Assembly: GCA_964017235.1 (NCBI GenBank)
Contig: OZ024935.1
Location: 89,495,052 to 89,559,051 of the forward strand
Length of the DNA: 64,000 bases
Source of the DNA: Sabellastarte sp. h YS-2021
Taxonomy: Eukaryota > Annelida > Polychaeta > Sabellida > Sabellidae
Direction: 5' to 3'
Position numbers and translations under genes: made by a program. Below are positions 51,887 through 61,720 of the stretch, piece after piece. The notes under the pieces were generated by a model. It was not told the origin of the DNA. It did no database searches and saw only the letters and a program-made list of their open reading frames with translations. Within the stretch, counting starts at the first letter, position 1. The number at the start of each line of letters is the position of its first letter.

Positions 51887-52124
51887 GGGGCCACGGTGGC
51901 AGAGTGATAACACTCTCGCCTCCCACCTCTGATGCCGGGGTTCGATCCCCGTGATGGCCTTAAGTGGGAAAGCTGGTAGTTGCTTGCCGTTGGTCGGCAG
52001 TTTACAGTACACAACCCTAGCGAACTCTATGTACTGGTTTCCTCTGCCCTTCCAACTACCCGTCGTGATATGACCTGTACAGTGTTGAAAGCGACGTAAA
52101 ACCCCAAATAAATAAATAAATAAA
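51887..52124 (+). mobile_element. Full-length family B SINE with perfect 14-bp target duplication
   Basis: Head GGGGCCACGGTGGCAGAGTG (A box), GGGGTTCGATCCCCG (B box) and TTGCTTGCCGTTGGTCGGCA. Then come CTATGTACTGGTTTCCTCTG, CGTCGTGATATGACCTGTAC and GTGTTGAAAGCGACGTAAAA, and the tail CCCCAAATAAATAAATAAAT. TCAACCATTTACCA lies at 51873-51886 and again at 52125-52138. The best reference copy of family B here. Confidence 0.97.
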
Positions 52125-52138
52125 TCAACCATTTACCA

Positions 52139-53010
52139 ACAGTCTTCACAACAAGCTAGCTGAATCTTCATGGTTGGCATCTGGAGTCAGGCATGAATAT
52201 TCAGGAAGATTCCCTGAGGAAGTGGTGAAATAATTAAGGAGACTTTGGGGTATTCCTCAAGGAGAATCTGTGAATCAATTGGTCTATTTTGGGAAGTAGT
52301 GTCAAGAGAGCCAGGTATATATCTCAAACTCCACTGTTCCAGAGGGAGCAGTTTCCTGAACTACTAGTTCAAGGAAAACATCCTAATACCATCCATTATT
52401 GCGGGCTATAGAACAGCAATTGCAGATGGTTTGGGGCTTAAAGGGTCAAGTATTGTCTAAAAGTTGAGATTAATAACAGATGAGCAACTTTTAGTAAGGG
52501 ACAAACCAAGAGTTTTGGATTTTGTCATTGGTCCTACATGCTCTTATCAAATAACCTTTGAGCTTGTGAGGAAGGCTTTCTGGAGTTATTACCTTTCAAG
52601 ACAGTCTTTGATTTTGGCTTCAGGTAAAGTAGTGACATTCATGTTTGGACTCTTCCCTTAGTTTTGGGGAGAATTGGTCACAAGTAACTCTGGCCCATTG
52701 ACAGCCTTTTTGGCCAAGAACCAGTTGGCTTCAGATAGGCCTACTGCAATTAAGCCGGTGGTCTTAGTCTCTGTGGACTACAGATTCATGGTAAAGAGTG
52801 ACATTCATGCTTGCACATATTCTTCCTTTAGCTATAAGGAAAATTGTCACACTTAAGTCTGGCTTCATCAATTGCCACAACCAGTTAGTTTTGGATAGGC
52901 CTACTGCAATTTAGCCTGGGGTCATGCCAGCTCTTAGCCTCTTTGGACAACAGTTTGACTCAATATGGGTCTGTCTGTCCTGTTAGGGGTTTGATTATAG
53001 TTGGATGATC
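52139..53010 (+). pseudogene. DIRS-B tyrosine recombinase, N-terminal remnant
   Basis: Near 52390 the frame reads PSIIAGYRTAIADGLGLKGS, a pattern (TIxxYRSAIA) common at the start of DIRS/Ngaro recombinases. LITDEQLLVRDKPRVLDF and AFWSYYLSRQSLILASGKV follow, the last resembling the motif before the first catalytic Arg. The HxxR box and Tyr were not found. DNA at 52640-52960 contains two diverged copies of a ~200-bp segment (GGAGAATTGGTCACAAGTAA / GGAAAATTGTCACACTTAAG). Confidence 0.55.
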
Positions 53011-53700
53011 AAAAGGTTTGGGATAGAGCAAAATCTTTTGTTTTACTGCATTAAGAAGGTTTCTTTAAAGACTTATCTTTTGGCACCTATTTCATCTTGA
53101 TTGAGTCAAGATTGAGTCACAGAAGCTATTGATGTATGTCTTTTGTTTGCATCTTTAGTTTTATAGGTGATGTCCTCACATTAGTTCTTGATACATGTTA
53201 TTGGAAATTCCCTTGTATGTATACCCATTTCTGTCTTAAAAACCTCTGTTCTCATAGGGTGAGATTTGAAATTGGGTCCTACAGTTTATGCTCAGTATTT
53301 TGTTACTTTATAAGTATGTGTTTGGTACTTATATTTGTACATTTGCAGGTTGTGGCTGGTATGTCTGCAATGCTGGATGTATTTGTAGCAGACATCAATG
53401 TTGCCTAAATCTGACTTGGAAAGGGTTAGGCATTATGCTGATGACACTTTCTTGGGGTCGGATGTTGCAATGTAGATGGGTTACCTATTTATGACATCCA
53501 ATTGCAGCTCCAACAGTGTCAGCAGTTGTGAGAACTACAGCTACATACTGCCATTTTTTGGGGAGTTGTATGTTGTGATTGTTGGAAGTTTATGTTTTCA
53601 TTAATGCATGTAAATTCCATTGTGAAGTTCTCAGGATGTTTAGCTGTAGGTTAGGTAGTGGTTTTCTTAAAAGAATTCCCACCATTATACAAGGCTGGAT
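53011..53700. other. DIRS-B 3' region without recognisable coding
   Basis: Short open stretches in shifting frames; probably the worn C-terminal recombinase region. No motif identified. Confidence 0.35.
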
Positions 53701-53708
53701 TCAGCTAC

Positions 53709-54055
53709 TGTTAGGAAATGGTAAGGGTATTTCGCTATAAAATTAGAAAATTTAATAGTAATTTAAATTTTTATTAGAAATACTTACCATTTCCTAACAC
53801 TCAAATTTCCCTCCCGCCTCCCCACAAGTCATTCTTTTACTTGCAACAAAAATAATGAAGTAAACAATGTGGTCATGTGACCTAATTGGCGGGAGGATGG
53901 ACTAGTGTAACCCAATGGCTTGGTTAAGGTTGTTACATAACCTTAAAATCGCATCTCTGCATTGGCCATTGGGTTGGATAGCTCCAACAAATAGCTACTG
54001 TTAGGAAATGGTAAGTATTTCTAATAAAAATTTAAATTTCTATTAAATTTTCCAA
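53709..54055 (-). repeat. DIRS-B right terminal repeat with its own internal inverted repeat
   Basis: GCTACTGTTAGGAAATGGTA + AGGGTATTTCGCTATAAAA (53709-53747) matches the outermost left terminus. A ~310-bp unit then follows whose two ends (AAAATTTAATAGTAATTTAA ... ACTTACCATTTCCTAAC, and GTTAGGAAATGGTAAGTATT ... TAAATTTT) are inverted repeats of about 50 bp. Its middle is the inverse of the long left repeat. It resembles a solo terminal repeat or circle-junction product abutting the element end. Confidence 0.7.
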
Positions 54056-54282
54056 TTATGTGACACAGAGTAGCAGAGGAGTGTGAACAGTGATAATATT
54101 TCATCAGTATCCGTTATGTTAGACAAAAAAAAAAGACAAAAAGGTTAGGCTGAAATCTAAAAGTAGCTGATGCTGATAGCAAAACTATTAAAATTGTCTT
54201 CAGATTTTCACACATAAACACCGGTGTGCTTGATTATCTGTTTTTCTAAAAATAATAATCTAATATATAGGTATATATATAT
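54056..54282. other. Unassigned sequence ending in a (TATA)n tract
   Basis: No gene; the (AT)n tract at 54262-54282 is the apparent target region of the next element. Confidence 0.3.
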
Positions 54283-55474
54283 GTTACGCCCAATCTGTGA
54301 AATTGCCTATTTCGTGAAATAGGCAAGAATTTTGCCCATTTCACGAAATAGGCAACTGACTTGGCAATGAAATAGGCAATTTTTCCAGTATTTGCTTGCC
54401 CATTTCGTGAAATGGGCAAAACTTGGGTTGCCTTACCATGTATGAAAAATAAATTTTCATGCATAAAAGTATTTTATTGTTTTAATGTTACTGTAAACAC
54501 TATTTCACTCTTAAGTTTCATATTTTTTATAAAACAACAACTATATTGTACTGCTAAAATGATAACCCATGCTGGTATACTTTTAATAATACAAAATATA
54601 CTTCACAAATTAGACATTAGGTTATTCAAATAAAAACATTTGTCTTCAACTGAAACACCAAATAGACATTAAACATATATTTATTGTAAGTAAATAATAC
54701 CTCAGTGATTAAGATTTACAAGTCATAGCATATTGTGACTATTGTCTTGATATTTATCCACATTGTCACAAAATTTGTGCTAAACCTTTGTAATCACATA
54801 ATCCAATTGTAAGCACACCTCAGGACCTGTGTTTGTAGAGGGCCTCATGGTTAATTGCAATTCACAATTCTTATAGGTTGACCCCATATAAAATGAATAC
54901 TAATCTTACTGAAAGTTCCTTTCATTAATTATGGCAAACAGTTTACAGTTTAGTTTGTGATCTAAGATTAAAGAATGTACATGGAAAAATGGACTCTTTT
55001 ATTTCATGTTTTTATGACATAAATATTTTAAAGTTGCAACTTGTGTAAATAAGCTACTCTTAAAAAGTAGATATTTCATCAATGCTTTGTGCAACTATGT
55101 AATATTTTGGTTGCATTCATATAACTTTCAAGCAAAACTTGAACATATTTAATAGTACAGAGACAGAAAACAGAATTTATTCACATTTTTCTTTTGAAAT
55201 AACACTTAATTTACAGTTTCAATATTTGTTACACATTGGTACAACTTCTCTACACAATAGGAAGTGTCTTGAAAATATTGGAAAAGTTTTTTTCATCATC
55301 TATGCATGGAAATTATATTTTCATACATCAGATTGCCTATTTCATGAAATGGGCAAGCCACAATTGAGTAAATTGCCCATTTCACAAAATGGGCAAGTCA
55401 GTTGCCCATTTCACGAAATGGGCAAAATTCTTGCCTATTTCATGAAATGGGCAATTTCATGGATTGGGCGTAAC
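54283..55474. mobile_element. 1.2-kb non-autonomous element with ~190-bp TIRs made of palindrome arrays
   Basis: The outer ends GTTACGCCCAAT (left) and ATTGGGCGTAAC (right) sit in (AT)n tracts. Each TIR contains about four near-palindromes of the form TTGCCCATTTCGTGAAATGG + GCAA, some with TAGGC in place of GGGC. The inverse match continues inward through ATGTATGAAAA...TTCATGCAT to about 54475 and 55290. The ~815-bp interior is AT-rich without a transposase. TSD not resolvable in the AT repeats. Superfamily unknown. Confidence 0.85.
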
Positions 55475-58070
55475 ATATATATATATGGATAACCAACATT
55501 AGTATACAAGTGATAAAGAAAAATATTTCATCATATCACCTGCTGGAAGGGCAAACTACTCAGGTTCACTTGTCTGGTAAATATCTAAAATTATTGTATC
55601 TCTGAATTTGGTCAATGATTCAGATGGATCCAAGAAGCTATTGTATTTTGGTACTGACATTATTTGTCAGTGTTGCCAAATAAGGATGTTACTCGAATTA
55701 CGAATTCTAACAAAATATATGTTAATATTATAAAAGGATTGTACCAAGATCTGGACCAATATCTTGGACTTCTCTTGCCCGTGTAATACATGAAATATAT
55801 TAAAATATTTTATAGTCAACAAGAAACTGTGAGCATGCATACCAGTTTTTATCTGTATGTTGACATTGCAAGTTCTTTTCATTGATAAGTATATATATGA
55901 TGGCTCTAACTTGCACCTCTGGTTAGGACATGGTAAATATTTATGTCATAAAACTCTTTATTATCAGCAATATTTGTCAATTAAGTATATGTATACATTT
56001 TCCAGGGTTATTATTCCCAGTTTAGCTAGTTACACTTCAGTTATAAAACATTTTGTTGGTACTCATTCCGCAATGTTATATTTTAAGGCTTAATGATATT
56101 TTTGAAAAGGGTGCTTTGTGAGTACTCAAAGTCATTACAGATAATAATTATGAGTAGCCTTTTAACAACATTTTTGTGACTTTTGAACACGTTTGACATA
56201 CATAATTAGATTTATGGCATGGTGTTTAATAAAATTACCAAACAGTAGCCTAACAATAGCCCGGTGGATAAAGTCACAGAACATAGCACTCCAAAATATG
56301 TGTTTGCTAAAATAAAAGTTAGGATTTTCACAGCCAGTCAAGAAGATGACTAAAGATTTGTGAGATAACAAATTTAAATTGCATTGACAAAAGGAATGAA
56401 GGCGTATAAATATGTCATTCAAGTGAACACTCAGTGATTTATTAAAAACTTCAAGTTTCTTTTACATTCAATGTACACATGACAATGTAAAACATTGGGC
56501 ACCCAGACAGTAAGAAAGGCTCTCATATTGTTTTTTCACAATTTTTAATGTTCTGTATCATCTACTACTGAATATGCATCAGTAACAGACAATGCCATGA
56601 AAGCATATCACCAGAATTTTCAAAGAAGTTATCCTTATCGTGATCTTCAGTGGTGTATGATAGTGTAAAGATCAATGAATTTAACCCTCCCAGTCTCAGC
56701 ATTTTAAGTAGTACAAACAATAACCAAAAACATATGACATAGCTTTTAACCTTTGTTGATTTTTCTCCTCATAGAATATTTTTTTACATCTTGGAACATT
56801 TATGTATTTTGCCATCTTTGATAAATTTTCTAGCCACAAATACTTGGGGCAGTCACACATGGAGATTCATACCAGATTACTTCCTTGACTTCAAATGGGC
56901 AACAGTTAAAAAAGAAATGTTTTGGTCAATCCATCTCTCTTTTTGGCAGAAACTCCTTGACCTGAGGATTTTATATGTCTAGCTCACTGTTATTAAACAT
57001 TTTATCTACATTTTTAAAGAGCACAAGAAACTTTTAAATTCTTGAGTTTCTTTTTGCAAATGCATGGAGTTTGATGCATTATTCATGGAATAAATCGTTC
57101 TCATTCAATTTGAATGATTTTTCACAAAAGTACACACAAAGGTGTAACAATGAATATGCCGAAGTCGTCTGAATATGACGTCAATGTTTGAATTGTTGGT
57201 CACGCTCAATTGAATGCCCACCCTCCCTTTTATATTTATATGGTTTTTCATCCATTCTTGTCACAGGTTTTCAAAATGTACCTCTTGTTCCTTAAGTTGA
57301 TTCTGTTTTAATGATATTTCTACAAAACTTACTTCTGTTATTATTTCAGTCACAATGCTCAGTAAAGAAAAACAGTGAAAAGTAATGGGGACAAATATCA
57401 ACTATTTTGTCCCTATCTGTAGTACATTTATGCGGGTATCAGTTATAATCCTTGAGCTGAAAAAACATAAAGGCTCAATAGGCAACACAAAAAGCTAAAA
57501 AAAATTTCTAGTTTCTAAATTAATAGACATTCAGCCATAGTAACTGTTCCCTCAAGCAACAGCCAAGAAGGATAATTACCATCACATCAGATTAAAATAA
57601 TTTTGTTTTTTGGCAGAAGTGATTACCTATTGTAGTAGCAATTTACTTTTTCTGTGTGGATGTCAGATACCTTGTTGAATATTGTACCTTGGTACCGTGT
57701 TTTGTCACATCCATTTTATCTGAATCTAAATCTATGTTATCAAAAGTTTATGGAAAAGGTAAGAAATATTTACCAAAATGGCAAAGGTGACTGGCTCCCA
57801 GTTTTTCAAGAATAAATGACAAAACATGTTTAAATATGTGTAGTTATCTTACACAGATATATACATTGTCACCTCCACCAAAGGGGTTCTGTTGTTGGAT
57901 GTGTTTGTCTGTCTTTAAAATTAATGAATGCATCTTAATGATTTTTTTACATGAATAGGGCCTTACCAAAGGAAGAAGTGATAAAATTTGGGGGAAAAAA
58001 TTGATCGTATTCTGGATACAAAATAGTCCCAAACTTCCAACAGTCCCATTATCAATGATAATTTTAGCTT
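55475..58070. other. Unassigned AT-rich sequence
   Basis: Several ATG frames of 60-90 codons (55667-55882, 56162-56422, 56791-56982) have no recognisable motif. The region 55680-57000 has a patchy coding-like texture (for example LLFGNFIKHHAIN on the minus strand), but I cannot assign it. No repeats with clear ends seen. Confidence 0.3.
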
Positions 58071-58085
58071 TGTGGTTGAGATTAC

Positions 58086-59207
58086 CTGTTACCTATCCTC
58101 CTGGTGCCTAGTGGCACATAGGGCCTCCACAGAACATCTCCATCTATCTTTGTTGGCTGCTGCCACTCTCATCTCTGCCCATGTGCTGTGACCTAGAGCC
58201 TTTCTTTCTATCTCTACTGTTCTTTGCCAAGTTGCTTTTGGTCGTCCATGTTTCCGCCTTCCCTCTGGCGCCCAGCTAAGTACTATGTTGCAATCATTCT
58301 CTGGGCCTTTCCTTAACATGTGCCCTATAAATTTCCATCTCCTGCAGGTTTCCTGGCTTACTGGTTTAATCCCTGATCTCTCATTTATTTCTTCATTGCT
58401 TACGTGATCCTCCCATCTTATCATAAGTATCTAAGGCATGTATTTTGGAAAGTGTCAATTAATTTATTGTCTCCCTTGTTCATCTTCCATGTTTCGCATC
58501 CATATAGGAGTACAGGTGTTACTAGTGTCTTAAACAGTTTTATTTTGCCTTTCTTGTGATTTTGTTATTATTCCAGATCTTCCCCAATTTGGTAAATGTA
58601 TTACGAGCTCTGGTTATTCTGTTCTTCAGGTCTCCCATTCCTCCTCCTTCTGGTGTAATTGTTGCCCCCAAATAAGTAAATTTGTTGACTCCCTCTATTT
58701 CTTTCCCTCTTAAAAAGATTAGGTCATTGTTTTTTTGGGTTTATCTTCCATTATTTTGGTTTTATCTATGTTGATCTTAAGCCCCACCCTCTCTGATTCT
58801 TCTTCTAGTTTCTTGCTTTTGTTTTGCATGTGTTGTCTGGTTGATGACATGAGGGCTACATCATCAGCAAAATCTAGATCTTCTAATTTGGATGTGAATT
58901 TCCATCTTATTCCAGTAAGGTTTCCATCTGTTGTTCTTCTCATTACCCAATCCATTGCCAGTAGGAATAGAAATCCTGACATATTGCATCCTTGCTTGAC
59001 GCCGGTTAAAACCTCGAACCACTCTGATGTTTCACCATTATCTTCAACGGAGCATTTAAAATCTTTGTAGAATTCTTTTATGATGTTAATAAGTTTCTCT
59101 GGTATACCGTATGACCTCATAATTTTCCAGAGGCTTTCTCGGTGTATGGAGTCAAATGCTTTTTTGTAATCAATGAAGTTCAGGTATAGGGTAGCTTGCC
59201 ATTCATT
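58086..59207 (-). pseudogene. 5'-truncated RTE-like LINE with 15-bp target duplication
   Basis: Minus strand, reading from 59207. LYLNFIDYKKAFDSIHRESL is RT motif A with catalytic Asp. EVLTGVKQGCNMSGFLFLLA is motif B. LEDLDFADDVALMSSTRQHM is motif C with the FADD box. VGLKINIDKTKIM follows. Beyond 58719, shifted pieces lead to the frame 58424-58089, with the C-terminal RRWKFIGHMLRKGPENDCNI and EGRRKHGRPKATWQRT + VEALC pattern seen in RTE-type LINEs. TGTGGTTGAGATTAC flanks the copy at 58071-58085 and 59208-59222, proving target-primed insertion of a truncated copy. No poly(A); the 3' end is AGGATAGGTAACAG. Confidence 0.9.
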
Positions 59208-59222
59208 TGTGGTTGAGATTAC

Positions 59223-60950
59223 TCTGAAAATAATAAAGAAGTATTTGGATGAAATTACAATTAGGGTAACTGCCTTGGCGAAGGACTGCAAAAGTGGAGT
59301 GCTATCCAGTTATACATAGATCAAAAACTCTATTATCTAAATATTCAGTTCATTAACTCTTTTCCACTTTTCCAAATTTCTAATTATTTTACACCAAAGA
59401 ACTTCTATTTTATAAATCTTCCATTATGCAAATGTAATGCCACCTCAACATGTTCAGATAATAGAGTTTTATTGTAGTAACAATTACAATGTGTACAAGG
59501 ATAAATGTATCCTTATGGTATGTGTGTATACACTGTACAGAGTGTAAAAAAATTGCGTAAATCTATAGCAATAATTAGTGATTGTGACATTGATTTTGTT
59601 TCACAATTATGTTATACACTAAAAATTTACACCCTTATGTAGGACATTATAACTAATAAATATGAAAAAGAGTGAGATACTTTTTTTATAAATTTTACAT
59701 TTTATGTTAGTTTCTAGCTATACGTGTTACTAATCTATGCAATGTTAAATGTTGACAAGTCTAGAGTTTAGTGGGTACATCATTTTGCATATTGGTGATA
59801 TTTATTGTTCTGGGACAGGTTGCCGATATTGATGTCTAAAGACATATATCAGTGTCATTATTTTAAGTAAAATTGTAAATTTACACTGCAATGTTTGAAA
59901 TAAAGCCTAAATCTGAAGAAATTGTACACTTTTATCTCGAGTTTTTGTCGTTTTTGATGAAAACTGTCATGTTTTGATTTGGTAAAGTTCACTTCCTGTT
60001 ATTGGTTGGGGATATGCTAGAACAAAAACGTTTTCAGTATCCCAGATTCGGACTATTTAGTAGACAATCTCAGCCTCCCAATATCGGCCGATATTAAATA
60101 TTTTTGCATTTAATATTACTATCCACAAAGCCAAATAATTTACCCACTACTAGAGTTAAAAAGTGAGGTTTTAATTGTCATTGTGTGGTCACCAATCATT
60201 AACTGTACAGGAAGTATGTACGTTTGTTGAAACAAGACAGAACTTCCCTCACAATGGCACTCTCCATCTTCAACAGAAGAAGCATATTAACCAGACATTC
60301 AGCATTCAGTGGGACATCTTGTAATAAGTCAAGACTACAATAACTGATACTTGGATAGTTTCTGCACAGCCAATTGTTTCTACCTTTTTGGGAAACCTCT
60401 GACAAAACATCTGTGCTGAACATTACAGTGGCTTAAACTGTAGATTTGTGTGCAGTCATTTGCTAAGAGTTCCAGTAGCATTCTCAGACAATGCAAGTCA
60501 GACACTACAAAGATTTTTCACCTGACAACCCAGGTGGATTTCACTCAGAAATGGAACTGGAGAAATAATGTGTACAACAGTCTTATGTGCAAGGTGCCGC
60601 AAGCCAAGTGTAAAACCTTTTGCTGGACCACGCTGGTACAAAAGGTCACAGACTTAGCTGTACTATATAGTGACCAATTCAATATGTGTAAACTCTAAAC
60701 ATGATGCCATACAGTGGCAACAGAGGCTGTGAATACTATTATCAATACACAGTGTGGCTGATGGGAGAAAAAAAATTCTTGATGCTGAGAACCTGAATCT
60801 GAAGGAGAACTGTGTGAGGTAAGTTGTTACAATTTGTATTGGCATATTGCACCATAATGTGGTCTGATTATTTATTATTTTCAAAACCTAGAGGATCGAG
60901 CATAATTTTACTCATGTTTCTATTCAAACCAAGTCAAATCAAAGTTGAGA
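59223..60950. other. Unassigned AT-rich sequence
   Basis: A 74-codon minus frame (60199-60423; SLDLLQDVPLNAECLVNMLL) and an 82-codon plus frame at 60450-60698 have coding-like composition but no motif I recognise. They could be exon fragments or transposon pieces. GTTGATAATAGAG-type words and nothing else of note. Confidence 0.3.
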
Positions 60951-61093
60951 TTTTACCTCCCGTTCAACAGCCAGATCTCGAGTCACATTGGGACAGGTCC
61001 TCAGTATTGTCAGTATTGGGAATCGAACCCACACAGAGGTGACTGCCTGTGACTAGATGCCATATTTGTTAACCACTAGGCCACTGGGGACCT
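60951..61093 (-). mobile_element. Family A SINE
   Basis: Minus strand. TTTTACCTCCCGTTCAACAG, ACATTGGGACAGGTCCTCAG and TGGGAATCGAACCCACACAG (B box complement), then GTTAACCACTAGGCCACTGG + GGACC (A box complement). Good alignment with the 9981-10128 copy. Confidence 0.9.
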
Positions 61094-61515
61094 TGGCATG
61101 CTTCTATTCAAATATATATAAGATTAATAAACATGAAAATCAAAGTATTTTTGCACCAGTAATTTATTTGAGTTAGATGTTAATTTCAGCTTGGACAATA
61201 TTTAGGAAGTTTGCATTATATTTGACTTGCTTGTCAATGTCTGTTAGTGTTCAATGACGAACTAAATATACAAACAATTGTGTAAACAATTTCTTCAATT
61301 ATAAATCTAACTTTGTGGCATGACCAATACAATGTGTTAAAAGTGACTTCAAAACAGACTAACTCAAATCAAATATAATTTTAGATTTATTATATGTTGA
61401 AGATCATTGTTCAACATATCTATATTAATAGTGGAGTAATTTAAACTTGATTAAGAAAATAAATTACTTTTAGGCAATCTTTGCCAATGTTTTGTACTGA
61501 TCAAAAGAATGGTTG
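61094..61515. other. Unassigned AT-rich sequence
   Basis: No feature recognised. Confidence 0.3.
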
Positions 61516-61720
61516 GCAGGAAAGTCATCTCAGGTTTATGGTTCGATTCCAGACTTTGAACTGAACTGGGAAAAAGTAGTAACAGCTTGCTGGTGCCCAA
61601 TTGCTTTTAGCATTTGTTGACCAACTAGTATGCCTTACTCTCCTCCATGCCCTCAACTACCTGTCATGATATAACCTAGTACACAGTGTGCTGAAAGTGA
61701 AGTTATCCGAACTCGACATA
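61516..61720 (+). mobile_element. Diverged family B SINE remnant
   Basis: TATGGTTCGATTCCAGAC (B box), GGGAAAAAGTAGTAACAGCT + TGCTGGTGCC, CCCTCAACTACCTGTCATGA + TATAACC, and CAGTGTGCTGAAAGTGAAGT + TATCC follow the family B order. The A box and tail are lost. Confidence 0.75.

Larger units (their letters stand above)
48395..54055 (+). mobile_element. Second DIRS-family retrotransposon (DIRS-B)
   Basis: Long inverted terminal repeats enclose Gag-like, RT, RNase H and part of a tyrosine recombinase, all heavily decayed. Its RT and RNase H sequences differ clearly from DIRS-A, and the terminal repeats are unrelated, so it is a separate family. It carries a full-length SINE at 51887-52124. Confidence 0.8.

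Noticed and set aside
51887-52124. tRNA genes at SINE heads (also 9981, 29205, 34583)
   Set aside because: A and B boxes are present but acceptor stems do not pair into a standard tRNA, and each is followed by a SINE body and A-rich tail with target duplications.
56162-56422. Coding exon in the 55.5-58 kb region
   Set aside because: No motif, no splice context and AT-rich composition; indistinguishable from chance frames.
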